Below, piece by piece: positions 22,030 to 33,770 of a stretch of 64,000 nucleotides of DNA (within the stretch, counting starts at the first letter, position 1; every line of letters starts with the position of its first letter). The stretch covers positions 36,630,876 through 36,694,875 of the forward strand of contig QVOM02000073.1 of the NCBI GenBank assembly GCA_003586115.2, given 5' to 3'. The notes beneath the pieces are model-generated. The model did not search any database. It was not told the DNA's origin and saw nothing but the letters and a program-made list of their open reading frames with translations. Position numbers and translations under genes: made by a program. This DNA is from Salvator merianae (taxonomy: Eukaryota; Chordata; Lepidosauria; Squamata; Teiidae).

Positions 22030-23531
22030 CTTGATCAGTCAAAGCACAACCAGCTTGCCAACACTACAGCCTGCAATCTCAGGCAATCACCTAACAAGAA
22101 GTGATAAATCTTTCAGAGGCTTTCTTTCTCTTAACTGTGAAGCTGTGAATTCACCCAACACTCTTTCCCTTTGTAGAAACATAAAACTTTCCTTGGAACT
22201 GATTCTACTGCAGCTGAAGCTGCTATACGCTTGAAAAGCAATTTCACAGGTATTTGTCTAGCTTGCAAAACACCTGAATTAATAGATTTGTATGAAACTG
22301 TAGCACAGAGTTTCCAGGTGTGGGCAGTTATAAGGGTTAGATTCCTGCTAACAAAACCAGTTAATTATAAAAGCTCAACAGGCAGATCCTGAAGATTGAG
22401 GTCCTTCTCTTCTGCTTGGCATTTATTTCAACTCGTTGATTTGTTTGCTTGGTGCTATTGATTCTAGATTTTGTTCATTTGTTGCAGGGGGTTGCATAGG
22501 TTTTGTTTGACTTTCTATCCATTTGCTTGACATATTGAGCAGATGCCAAGGTAGTTAAAAATGATTTAAAAAATATCTCAGATCACATATTGAAAGAGTT
22601 GCATGCCAGAGAAGATTATTGTAAGCAAGTTTGTTTGCAAACTTGAGTACAGTTTAATTTTCTCCAAAGCATACACTCCGATATGTCCTAGACAAAAGGA
22701 AAGGGGGGGGACTGTTCTTTCAAGTTTTATTTGCCCCCTTGAGAACCTGCAGCTCTAAATGACTAGCAGGTTGCATGGAGAGGTGATGGAGAAAAGTGAG
22801 GCTTGGGAAGGTGCTGTTTCTTCCAGTAAACCATGCAGATGAAAGATTGATTTATTGCAAGGAATGGCACCTTTCCCAGTTGCTGTCCTGCTGCCACACC
22901 CCTCTGCTTGAGTTATCACTTACCTGAACCTGCCTTCTTTTGAAGAAGCAGGTGAGTTAAGTGTACAAGGATTTTTTTGGGCTGATGTTCCCAGAGGCCA
23001 CAAGTAAATTATGGTATTGGTAAACCTCCCTTCTCTCAACACAATTCCACCTCCCCCCAAGGCAATATTACTCACACTTACTCCCTATCAACAAGTAGTT
23101 TTCTCAGAAACCACTTAGGTGTTCCACTATCTGTCACTGGTATAGTCATTAGCCCTTTTCTCATGGCGCAAAGTTTAGGAATGTCTGACAAGTATCAAAG
23201 GGAATTTGTTTTCTTTTTATGAGTGAACACTGACTGTAATGCTGGGAAACACCAGCATGTCTTCCCAGTACCCACTGTAAGCTGGGGTGGAAGTACCATG
23301 GAGCAAGCCCAGATTTTTGTCAAAGGCCCAAAAAGCAAAAGCTTTGGGAATATTTGGATGACAGCTGAGCTTGGTAATGATTTATCATTGCACTCTGCAT
23401 GTGTTTTAGGGCTCAGTCTGCATGGTATGACAGGCCCATGCCACCCTAACTACAGCACTGATGGAAAGCACAGAGATCCATGCAAGAAGTTACAAATTTT
23501 TCACTATCCAGTGCATTGCTGTGCAGACTAA

Positions 23532-24420
23532 GGGTGTGTTCAGACTAGCGATTTTTAATACTGCCTAAATAAAATGAGCAAATAATGCCTGGGTGCACAG
23601 AAAAAAAAGCCTTCCAAACACAGTTACCTATTTATTTGCTTCATAACTCACCCATAGTGCAGCCTATTCATTTCAACAGGCAAGATGCCAAGCCTACAAA
23701 AGTGTGCTGATCACTGATGGTTAGCCACTGGGTATAAAATAACCCCCTCTTTGCTGAAGCAGTTTCCTTGACTGCCAGATTTTTTTGTTTGCAAACAAAA
23801 TCATTCTGAAACTTAAGTCTCTCTCCCTCCCCACTCTTCTTTATTATAAGAAGTCCAGTGTGCTTTTCTAATCTAAAGAAGGCAGGATAGGAGTTATTTT
23901 TGCAGATCGGTATAATTGAGCTCAAAAGTTTTTGGTACCTGCAAGAGCTTGCTGGTGGCCCTCCCTCCCTGTTTGATTGTCCAATTCCTTCAAGTCAAAG
24001 CTGTGAAACAAAATCGTTCAGAAACTCAAGTCTCTCTCTCCCTACTCCTCGTTATTATATGAAGTCTAGCGTGCTTTTTAAGTACATTTCTAAAAAGAAG
24101 ACAAGATAGGAGTTATTTTTTTAGTTGCACTTTCAGCTTCCTTCGATCCATTTAATTGAGTTCAAAGGTTCCTGGTGTCGGCAAGAGCTTGCTGGTGCCC
24201 CTCCCTCCCTGTCCAATTCTCTGATTGGCTCCTTCAAGGCTGTGACTGGTGGAGGCACTCCCTACTCAGTTCTAAGGTGACCCAAGAGCCCTTTCCTCCC
24301 AGCTGTCACCTCATTACAGGCTTGGAGGCCGGGTAAGGTGACTTTTCCTTATTTCCTGTTTAGCCCCCTCAGGTCAAATTCACCCAGAAGGTGACTGAAA
24401 TAGCTATTCTGAACACACCT
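23532..24420. mobile_element. PIF/Harbinger-type non-autonomous element, TAA target duplication
   Basis: Left end GGGTGTGTTCAGACTAGCG and the complement of the right end, AGGTGTGTTCAGAATAGCT, match at 20 of 23 terminal positions. TAA flanks both ends (23529-23531 and 24421-24423), fitting the 3-bp TWA duplications of PIF/Harbinger. The interior is 889 bp with no transposase frame, and includes a direct duplication: 23812-23960 resembles 24016-24205 (CTCTCTCTCCCTACTC..., GATAGGAGTTATTTTT, GCAAGAGCTTGCTGGTG). A relative of the right two thirds lies at 51220-51840. Element boundaries are exact; superfamily is inferred. Confidence 0.8.
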
Positions 24421-24478
24421 TAATTCTTGTCCTTGATTGTGTACACAATTTGTATGCCCACTCATCTTCCTGTACAGC

Positions 24479-24499
24479 AAAAAAAAAAAAAAAAAAAAA
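24479..24499. repeat. Poly(A) tract
   Basis: Twenty-one consecutive A shortly after the Harbinger-type element. It may be the tail of a very short plus-strand retroposon, but the 55 bp before it are not recognisable. Confidence 0.85.
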
Positions 24500-27400
24500 G
24501 ATGCTGGAGTGGAATGTCATAGGTTAGGTGAATTAAAAAAGATGCAAGTGCAGAGTCATCATTTCCTGACCTCTCTGTATACCCCTGGGTGCTTCTAGTT
24601 TGTGTTTGTCAGGCAACAGCTGATAGCAGCCCGCCAGGAAAGAGGTGTGGTGCTGAGGAAAAAAAATAGAGGAAAGAGCACTGACAAAGACGCACAGGAA
24701 CAGATGCTATAGAGGGGAGACTGTACACCTTTGCAAGTACATGCCTCAGTTCCTTAAACGAGAGCCGATCAAAGATATTGAGTGATATATGCAGAAAACT
24801 CCATGCATATTTTGGGTCTGAGTGATATGCTTAGTCATGCACAGCTCACTAAACTCATTCTCTCTCCCACCCCCCTCACACATATACATTATTTCAAAAG
24901 CAATGAGGTTTAAGGCAGGGTGCTGTCCTTGGTTCTGCCAACTGCGAACCAATTCAATGCTACACGAGACCTTCCAAAGCAGGAGGAAGACAGATCATTA
25001 ATGCCAAATGGAACCTGTCCGTATCAAATGTGATTAAAGGAAAATCAGTACTTTGGGAGGGAGGTACATCCTGTGAGTTGCTGTGCAGAAGAGGAGAGAG
25101 TCTATTTAAATACTCACTACCATCTCAGCTCTCAAAGGAGGACAAGCGAGAAAATGTGCAAGGCACAAGGAATTAAATATAACTCTCATCCATATGGCTG
25201 GGGTACCTTTGTACCCCAGATGAATGATAGCGCAGATCCAATCTTTCATCTGCAGTTTTGGAAAAAAATATGATTATGTAGTACAGTACAATTCACTATT
25301 TTAGGGCACAAATCCCAGGAAAAATGCCTGTTTGCTGCAAACATGGTACGGTTGCAGGAATTACAAATGAGTGGGATATAAAACAACTTCATCATCCACA
25401 AATTGTGTAATTTTTCCACTCATAAGAGTTGAAATGCTCACCAGAAATGGTTGTGTAGAACAGCACACAGAGTACAACTGAACACATGGACAGAATGTGC
25501 CTGCTGGGGTCACTTTCATTTCTACTTCTCTGAAATGTTTGTATAGAAGGCCTGGGCAGGTTCACAAAAGTGCACAGCAACTTGTATTGTGCCATTAGCA
25601 GCACGCTATAATGAAGGCCACAGAAGGCACATTAAGAGCCTATCCACATTGAACGTTATCTGTGCCAGTGCATGCTCCAGTTTACAACAGTTATACCCAT
25701 CCCAGACTAGCAGCTTGCAGCCTGAAGCTTTTCTGGGGAAGGGGAAGACATATATGCCAAATTTTATTCTAGTCCTTAATAAAACCATAAGAACAGGATG
25801 GGAATATGATTCAAAGTCTAAGGAGAGTCTAAGAAGCACATCATTGGAAAAGGTCCTTGTTTGGACTACAACTACCTTTTACGCACAATTACCGATTTTC
25901 CAGAAAAAAGAGATAAAGATGGTTTTCAGAAATGTGTTACAATGAAGATGTTATATACAATTCTTCACAAATTATTTTATGCTAATATGTAAGTACAAAG
26001 GGCAGTCCTATGAATGCTTTCTATTTTTAAGGATTTTTGTGCCTTAAAAAATAGTCATGGAAAGTTGTAATCCAGAGATTAAAAGAAAGGAAAAAAAAAT
26101 ACATGGAAAATGAAGTACTACAGTCAGCCTTTCACCCAAAACAGTTTCTAAGGTTGCTTTTGGGAGGAAGGGAAGGAGGAAAGAAGGAAGGAAAAAAATT
26201 AATTTGTTACCATTGCATGAAATTTGACCTTTAAGTAAGGCAGGCACAACAACATGCTTTAGAAAAAACAGAAAAATAACATATAGAAGGAGTAAGCAGG
26301 AACCTATGTGTTAAAAGATACTGGTAGATGGATTAAATCTGAAATAATAGTGCTGCAATTCAAGCTAGTTATGAAAGTGAATTTTTACTGACTGTGACAC
26401 TGCATTTAATAGAACTGTCAGTTCTTGTACATTCCATGGACCAATGGAAAAAGGTGAGGTGAAGGTGATCATTTTGATTAAAAAAAGAGGGTAGGGCAGT
26501 CATATCTACTGAAACACTGGAGGAAACACCAGTCCCTCTGTCTCAGGGACAGCTAATATAGTAGCATTCAAATGCTGTTGGACTCTTGGCTCACATTTGA
26601 CACTTCTATTTTGTTGATGGTCTAGCCTCTTGTGTTGACGAGATAGTAATCAGTTTGCTCAAGAGATTTTGTAGCCCATGCTTTTTGCATTGAGAAATAG
26701 AAAGGAACATGAAATTCAATAAAACAGCTGGTTCTCCAGGACTTGTGAGGGTTGCGTAAGAATAGTGGATAGCAGAAAGCTAAGGGTAGCATGCAATCGG
26801 TAGATAGATACAACCAAGAACCAATTAGTTTCTCTCTCTCTCTCATTTTTTTTTTTTTTTTTATCAAACCGCCTGACATGCTGCTATGAAGGCAAATCTC
26901 CTTGTTCTTGAATCTGGGCCTGTAAATGGTGATCATGACAGTGATGGAGGGTGGAAGAGGCAAATTTAGAGGGTAAATTCTGCCTGTGTCAGATTTATGT
27001 TGATTGAAAAAGGCTGATTTCCCTTGTGGTCCATTGAGAAAATTACACAGACAGAAGAAGATTTTGGAGGCCAAGATCTGCTGTACGGTGCCAGTTGTGT
27101 GACTGGCAGAATCTTCCATCTCTGTGGTGGATCAGGAGCCTCTTGCCCCTGAAATGCCCATTTCCATAGCTGCTTAGATGCTGCCTTAGGCTCTGGAGGG
27201 AAGGAAAGTGTTAAACATGGCATTCATCTAAAAAGGGATTAGACAGAGATAAAGATAACAGTACTAGACTACAGGACACAACATTATATGCAAAGCTGGT
27301 AAAGAAAGTGACGTTTCAGTAATTGTAGACCTGTTAGTCCTCTTATGGATGTTTTTCTTTTCTTTTGTTTGGAATTACAGTATCTAAAGTACAAGTGGCA

Positions 27401-27762
27401 ATCACACACAGAAAAAGAACTGTCAAATCAATAGCCAAAATGGGGGGGGGGATCAATATATGAAAGGTTAACAGCTAGAACAAAACTGATTTGTGACAAG
27501 GGATGAAAAACTAAAAATGGATCACTTAGGAAAAGCAGTTCTCTTGTTTCTGTGGCTGCAGATATCCTCATAAAAAAATGAATGCCCACCAAAAGGAAAA
27601 TGACATCATTTTAGTGAAGACAGGATTTATTTTGCAAAGGCTGGCAGAAAGAGGCAGCAGTAGAAGTAAAATAAAACCAAGCAAACCAAAGATCCTGGCA
27701 GAACTAAGATGAGAGTGTTGACAATTATAACCTGGAATAATATATTCTTGGAACACAGTGAA
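24500..27762. other. No gene recognised
   Basis: Apparently unique DNA. Contains a purine-rich run near 26160-26200 and the TC/T tract at 26830. Frames such as 25589-25945 (118 codons) and 26622-27119 (165 codons, minus) have no recognisable domain; the latter runs through the microsatellite. Confidence 0.5.
26830..26862. repeat. (TC)n followed by poly(T)
   Basis: About seven TC units, then seventeen T. It could represent the 3' end of a minus-strand retroposon whose body is no longer recognisable. Confidence 0.85.
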
Positions 27763-27815
27763 GAATATAAGAGAAATCCTGCTGGATCAGGCCACAGCCC
27801 ATCTACTCATATCTA
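27763..27815 (-). mobile_element. CR1 3' terminal fragment
   Basis: AAATCCTGCTGGATCAGGCC followed by a CAGCCCATCTA motif is the complement of the CR1 3' end seen at 39185-39247. Only about 50 bp is recognisable. Confidence 0.6.
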
Positions 27816-27892
27816 TTCATTCTGGCCTTTGTCTGAGGAAATAGCTACCCCTCCCCACTTTCAGGCACTGTTGTTTTTAGTGGGTTCCTTTT

Positions 27893-27970
27893 TAATTTCT
27901 TCTTACTATTGTAACCTATCCTGAGACCATCAGGTATAGGGTGAAGAAAAATACAAACAAATAAATAAAT
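27893..27970 (+). mobile_element. LINE/SINE 3' end of L2-tail type
   Basis: TTGTAACCTATCCTGAGACC, GGTATAGGGTGAAG and an (AAAT)n end match the tail at 46296-46370 (TTGTAACCTGCCCTGAGATC, GGTATAGGACAGG, (AAAT)n). The two are clearly the same family. The upstream body is not identified. Confidence 0.6.
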
Positions 27971-28149
27971 TGTCCTGCATCCTGCCCCACATAGTGGCCT
28001 ACCATTTGCTTCTGGGTGTTATCAAGAAGAAACAAACGGTGAAACTTCCACCTGCTCTCAGCTCGCTTCAGATGGGTTTTAGAGGTATCCTGCCTGTCTC
28101 TCCAACCCAGAGGCAATACCGAGGCATCCATTCCAGAAACCTTGCCAGT

Positions 28150-29270
28150 AGAGTGGGAAGCTATACTATCTGTGCCCGGTGTGAGACACTAGCTTACTCA
28201 GTTCTTCTATGACCAGCTGTAGCCTGTTGGACCCTGACCTCCAGTCTCTAGAGCTGTTGGCACCAGCAGGACTGCCGGCTGTGAGAATTTGGCACTTCTT
28301 CACGGGACTGGGCCTTACGAGGCAACTCTTTGAAGAAGCCAACACCTGGCCCCAGTAATTCAGCTACTGGGGCTACAGACAAGGGCTGCCTATGACAGTG
28401 GGTTGCCCCTTTGGTGGAGAACAGAACAAGGGCCACTGCCCTAATCCAAGACCTTTAAATTTTATGGGAGAGGTTTGGGTGTAGTTAAGAAAATTGGTTC
28501 TTTAACTTGCTGCTGTATAGTATTGTTTTAGCTTATTCATTTGGAGGGAATAATGTGTCAAGGCAAGTAAAGTAGGGGGAAACTGACACAGGGAGCTGCC
28601 CTTACTGTGGTGATGGCAGGGGGAGGTATGGCACTGGGAGGCAGAAGAGTCAGATTAGGAGCAGTATTAGATGTATTAGAGCAACCCTTCCTTCTGGGTC
28701 TGACAGAGTTAAAGGATGCCTGTCAACTGGCCCACCGTTCTGGTAATGCTGCTTCTGAATGCCAGGTTAGTCCAGAATAAAATGTCAGTCATCTATGATT
28801 TGATTTTGGATGCAGGGACTGATCTGGCATGCATTACTGAGACCACTACTGGATGAACTGAATGGACCTAGTCTCACCCAGCTTTGCTCCCTGGGTTATT
28901 TGGTGCAGCATGGTTCCAGACCACAGGGAGTGGAGGGAGGTCAGTGTAACATAGAGAACTGCCTCTTAGAAATGGCCAGTTTGCTCTGTTATTGGGTTTG
29001 AGGGCTGCACTGGTGTACTGCACCCTCGCTGTCTGAGATGATCTCGGATGTGGTGTTGGAAGCCCCTACCACAGTGGTCTTTGCAATGCAGTGGATTGGT
29101 GAGAATCTGAGGATAGGAGGGCTCGTGGTAAGTATGTTGTCATGGACGGATCATTCACTGGTAAGATTGGACTTGCAGTGCTGTGGGACCCATTGAGATG
29201 GTCTGCCCCTGGAGACTTAATGGGATTGAAGTGATTCCTGATTGCTCTGGAGGATTTCCTGCTTAGCATA
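28150..29270 (+). pseudogene. L2-clade LINE fragment with endonuclease-domain remnants
   Basis: A frame at about 28751-28859 reads LLLNARLVQNKMSVIYDLIL then DAGTDLACITET, the N-terminal signature of the L2/CR1-type apurinic endonuclease (NARS-x-NK ... D-x-x-x-ITET-W). After a one-base shift near 28847 it continues LDELNGPSLTQLCSLGYLV and HGSRPQGVEGG (28850-28940). Near 29139 a SWTDHSLVRL motif matches the conserved W-SDH active-site strand. Stops and shifts disable it. The endonuclease of an intact copy nicks the target for retrotransposition. The portion before 28700 is assigned by continuity only. The reverse transcriptase part is missing. Confidence 0.8.
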
Positions 29271-29440
29271 AATGGTGCTCCTGCTAGGTCTCTGGTTTTT
29301 CTCTGGAATCATGGATTCACCCTTTCCTGCCCTTCCTGTGGAGTTTATAACCTGCGCTAGCTGTATCCCACTGATTTTCATTGATCCTCCAGGTTTCAGT
29401 TATGGCAATAATATCCATTTTTTCATTCATCACCAAGCAC

Positions 29441-29552
29441 TCCACCCAGATGTTGCTTTCTTATTTGATCATATTTGGATATTCCTGAATATCCATGCTT
29501 TGTTCTGGAATATCCATATATAGCAGAATAAGTGACATCTGGATGCAGCCTT
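29441..29552. mobile_element. Small palindromic MITE, CATCCAGATGTTG type
   Basis: The segment folds on itself: a CCACCCAGATGTTGC left end pairs with GACATCTGGATGCAGCC at the right, and the centre carries opposed TTTGGATATTCC and GGAATATCCA blocks. It is a relative of the copy at 62667-62806, with a more decayed left end. Confidence 0.7.
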
Positions 29553-29834
29553 AGTTCCCCACTCCACTCAAATTTGAACTTTTCCAAACCAGATGCTGCC
29601 TGGCTCCTGTTGGCATTCCCCTAGGGTTCAGTTTAAAAGCTGCTTTGCAATCTTTTTAATATTAAGCACCAGCAGTCTGGTTCCATCTTGGTTCAATTGC
29701 AACCCATCCCTTTTGTAAGGTTTGACTTGTTTGAAAATGTTCACCAGTGCCTGACCAATGTAAATCCATCCTCACTCAAACAGTTGAACACAAGCATATC
29801 CAAATCCAAAGTTGGTGGTGGTGGATACAACTGA

Positions 29835-29972
29835 GTTGGGTCTATGTAGTTTTCTTGGTAAAGATACAGAAGTAGTTTGCCATTGACTACTTCTTGGAAA
29901 AGGCTAGGGATTGAAAGCACAACCTTCTCCTTTCCAGACAGTTTGCTCTGCTTCTGAGCTATATCCATTCCA
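29835..29972 (-). mobile_element. tRNA-headed SINE fragment
   Basis: The block from GTAGTTTTCTTGGTAAAG through AGTTTGCCATTGACTACTTC and GGGATTGAAAGCACAACC to CTGAGCTATATCC lines up with the SINE at 7335-7572 (GAAGTTTTCTTGGCAGCA, GGCTTGCCACTGTCTTC, GCGATTGAACCTGGGG, GTGAGCTATGC). Same family, same strand, more diverged tRNA part. Confidence 0.7.
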
Positions 29973-30776
29973 AAGCAGAACTGCCTCAGAGCAAAGAAAA
30001 TGGTTGCTGTTACAGTGCAATTCTAAATATGTTTACCCAGAAGTAAGGAGTCTGCTTCATCATTGTGCTCAAGGGAATTTAGCCTTGGGAAAGTGAGAAC
30101 AGCCATTGTTTGGAACATGAAGAATATTATAAACATACTCCATTCTGCTTGCCCCTATGAAATAGTACAGCCATTCAGAGTGACTGCATTATCCCATTAT
30201 TAAAACAGGAACAATTTTTAATGGACTTTTTTTCATACTGGTTCAATTCTTCAGAAAAGTGGAGATTGTGAAACTCACATTTACCAATATAGTCATCTGC
30301 AAATTGCAATACATATTCTGCATTTGGAATGCAAAAGTGATTGAAAATAAAGAGTCAGACACCTTCCTTTTCAAAAAGCTAAATTTACCCAATTTGCAAT
30401 TCATGCCCTCTTCACCCATGGGGAAATGAAATAAGCTCCAAGGAAATGGTAAAGCAGCACACCAATGAGAACCTTAACAACTAAAGGAGGAATGGAGCCT
30501 GGAAACAAAACACAATTTTGCTTCTGTGTCATGATATAAACCACACCACAGAGTCCTTCAGGTACAGTAATTCTGAATGAAAATCTTATCACCCACTAAT
30601 GCCGGCTAAACATTGCACCTCAACTTGATGTTTGTCCCACCTGCACAGCTGAAAAATTATACAGGTTTTTAGAAAGGATTTAATGAACACTTCAATAAGC
30701 CCAAGCTAGTCTGAAATTAGCTTGTGTTGTTTAGCCAAGAAGGAATATAGATATGCTCTGATGTAGCTGTGTCTTT
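29973..30776. other. No gene recognised
   Basis: Apparently unique AT-rich sequence between a SINE and a MITE. Confidence 0.5.
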
Positions 30777-31130
30777 GGCCCTTTCTGCACCGAGCCATTT
30801 AGACTGGCCTAGTTTACTGGAAACCACCACCACCATCCCACTAGACCAAGCCATGAAGCGGGATGCATCACCAAAATGATGCTGTATCCCGCTCCACTGA
30901 TAGACCTTTACGAAGTAGTCCTCAGGCAGACTACTTTGGTATACCGGGCCATGGAGTTCGTGTGGACAACCCAATACCTTTTCAGCCAGGCACCCAGAAG
31001 TTGTGCTGGAAACATGTTGTTCCATGCTGGGTGCCGGGCTGAAAAAGCCCTGGCTGGCAATTCTGAAGGCTGGCAACCTTTGTTCATACCAATAACCCAG
31101 TGGGATAGCCTGCACTGCATGGAAAGGGCC
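30777..31130. mobile_element. 354-bp MITE, GGCCCTTTC ends
   Basis: Left end GGCCCTTTCTGCAC and complement of right end GGCCCTTTCCATGC share the first nine bases and a following GCA. The interior includes imperfect hairpins, for instance AAGCGGGATGCATCA against TGATGCTGTATCCCGCT near 30856-30894. Unlike the 15854/50489 family in its interior, although the termini are nearly the same. No target duplication found. The overlapping frames at 30717-31232 on both strands are artefacts of its low stop density. Confidence 0.65.
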
Positions 31131-31948
31131 TCTGATGTGTTTTTCTTTTTAGAGTACAAACAGGATCTACTGCAGAGATTTTTTTGGAAAGGGGCAGTGA
31201 TCAAATTACCAAAAGGCTTCTGTAGAGCCTAACCACTACACTGTGATGGCTGTATATATCACTCCATTTGAGGAAGAATTAAAATGATAGTGGTGGAAAT
31301 TTGCTTTGGTGGAAGCTAACTGGTGCCCAGACTGGCAACAACAGAAGTGCCAAAAACTATGGTTGATCTAAATGCATCTCTATGTCCATCCATTCAGTAT
31401 ACAGTGCTTCATACTTCAGGTCCTGGGGTAGGGACTTGGAAACCTAGAGCAGCTATATGGGCCTGTGGGTGCTATCAGCAGTGGGCAACTTTCTGCCTGA
31501 TGATCTTGCTCTGCTTTTCACACTTAAAAGAGTCATTGATGGAATAAAAGAACGGTGAGTACTATGGGGGCAACCCTGACCTCCTAAAAACAATATAGTG
31601 TATAAATGCAATGGACCATAAGCTTTGGTACAATTATAGTTTTCTCATTTTAAAACATGCCTCAGTTAATTGTTTATTACTTTGTTTATTGTTATAAACC
31701 TCTCTAGAATGTTAGCTTTTGTCTTTGGGGACTTAAAAGCCACAGGCAGGGCAATATGGTAAAGTGAGGATGGGAAATAACACTATTAATGGTAGATAGT
31801 GGTACCTACAATATGTTGCAAGACATTCACTGGGAGTACTGGTTTTTAATGGGGAAGGAGCTGCACCCAGGCACCTGACTCTTAAATGAGATCTTATGCT
31901 TAGGCTTTAAAAATGGTAAGCAGGTTCAGTAACTCCTCAAAAGAACAG

Positions 31949-32232
31949 TGATGAAATAAGAAAAATACCCTCAGACAAGGATCAGATCAGAACACCATTT
32001 TTATTAAAACAGCAAGAAAAGCTCAAAAACATGTAAAAATATATAAATGTCAGCATTTGCCACTAACAACTGACTGGGAGAGCTATCAAGGCAACAGAGA
32101 GCAAAGGATAGAGGTCTCCCTCCTTGCAGTGTTCTGAGCATGCGCGAGGGGTAAAATAAGGGGGGGGACCCTAAGGGGGGGGAAACCCTTAGCTTTTATG
32201 AATGGGGAGGTCAATTCATGTCAATCCTGACA
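31949..32232 (-). mobile_element. Possible solo LTR
   Basis: On the minus strand the segment starts TGTCAGGATTGACATG and ends TTATTTCATCA, matching the TG...CA rule. A TTTTAATAAAAATGG poly(A) signal context lies about 45 bp before the end, followed by a GT-rich stretch, and two long C runs occur near the start. No second LTR, primer-binding site or gag/pol frame was found, and flanking bases give no convincing target duplication. An LTR of a Gypsy or retrovirus-like element is the best guess, not proven. Confidence 0.35.
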
Positions 32233-33648
32233 CGTAGGTACTGAAAGGAGTGGATAGAAGGGGAAAGAAGGGGAAATCTTCCCTATTCTAATAGAAGGGG
32301 ACCCTAGCTTGGCCAGGAGCAGTCAGTTCTCACATGCAGAGGCAAAGGGGGCTTTGAGAGTGAGGGTTTTGCAGCCAGTGAGGAAGCTCTGGAGACCAGA
32401 GCAGTTCTTCAAGCAGAGTGGCTGAGGTCCAGGAGAGCCCAACTCTCTCGCAAACAGTAGCAAGTAAAAGGTTCTTTTGGCTCTGTGCCTTAGCCAAGGC
32501 ACAGATTGGAGTCCAGGCGAGTGGATCTGCTTTGGGCTGAAGCAGCTTGTTGATCAGAGCAGAGAGAAACAGCTTTGTTCAGCAGCACAATAGCAGAGGC
32601 TTTAGATCACAGCACCAGGATGGTAAGAAGCAAGGGGGAGTGAAGGCTCTTCTCTGACTGCTCTGATCTGCATTTGTATGTACATCTGGACTGGAGGCTG
32701 TCCTTAATTCTGGGTTCTGCCTGGGGGAGGGGACCAAAAAGGCTATGGAGCAGGCTCTGACAGGAAAAAAATGGAGGGGAGGGGGCAAGTGATGTAATGT
32801 GACATAGGTGCTTGTGTGCTTATGTCCATATAATGAGTTTCTGTCAGCCAAGTATCCATGTCTGGCTGAAGGACTCCACTTGGACTGTGTCTTGACGAGC
32901 TTACCTGAGTGACCTTTACCTTGAACAATGACTTATATCTGGCCAGAACCAGTTCCCAAGCTAATTCCAGTGCTGTAGCTTGCACTCTTAATGAAGGGCT
33001 CTCCAAATGTAGATTCAACTTGACCCTGGGCAATAGGTTTGTTTGGCAAGCCAAACAGCTGCATTAACATACTTTCAGTTTGCCCAAAATGCTATCAGCT
33101 TCCACCAAATCTTTTGATCAGTTTACCTCTGAGTCGTTTCCTGTCCTTCCCAAGCTTTACAGAGAAAAGTAGAAGAGTTTGCAATCTTGTCCTTTTAAAA
33201 CTCAGGTTTGTATTTGCCAATATGGATACTGGTATGTCAAGATGGATTCTGGTCTAGATAAGGAGTCCAGGCTCTCTGGTCCAGTTGCCCTGTAACCTGC
33301 AACCCTTGTGCCAATTGTATTTATGGTATTTATGCCCCTTTCTGGTGGCCAGAGGTATCTGTACCTTGGCAAAGCCTTGCCTTTTGGCGGTACAGCACTC
33401 TAGGACCTTGGGATTCTGGGTAACATTGCTACAAATTCTATGTACATAAGTTCCACTAGACACCCTTCTGCGCAAAAGGCGAAGGATTATGAACAGGTTA
33501 CCCTAGCGAATGGGGAACAGGGAATTGAGTTTGGCTATAGACAATATGAAGACTGTGGCTTGCTGGGTGGGGTGGGGAACTGCCTGCTGTGCCTTTATGG
33601 GCCAGTCACACCTGCATTTACAATAAAAATACAGTATCATGTATTTAG
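32233..33648. other. No gene recognised
   Basis: May include sequence related to the possible LTR on its left, but no retroelement coding domain was seen. Frames at 32579-33054 (minus) have no domain. Confidence 0.45.
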
Positions 33649-33770
33649 CTGAAGCTAAGCAGATTCAGGTTTAATCAGAGTCTGGATGAGATATCGGCTG
33701 GGAACCAAATGTATATCACCTTTTGTTCCAAGATGAGAAAAGGTGGGTCATAAACAGAAAAAACTAAATA
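33649..33770 (+). mobile_element. 5S-rRNA-derived SINE
   Basis: TGAAGCTAAGCAGATTCAGG, then a TTAATCAGAGTCTGGATGAGA region and CGGCTGGGAACC follow the internal-promoter part of 5S rRNA (GGAAGCTAAGCAGGGTCGGG, TGGTTAGTACTTGGATGGGA, CGCCTGGGAATACC). A short body leads to GAAAAGGTGGGTCATAAACA and an A-rich end, the tail type of squamate SINEs. It shares the head with 46-120 but retains its tail. Confidence 0.7.

Larger units (their letters stand above)
20217..23528. other. No gene recognised; short homopolymers
   Basis: Apparently unique sequence with a C10A9 run at 20722-20740 and a CT-rich run at 21992-22029. Open frames (longest 112 codons, minus strand 21244-21582) show no domain I can name. 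Confidence 0.5.
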
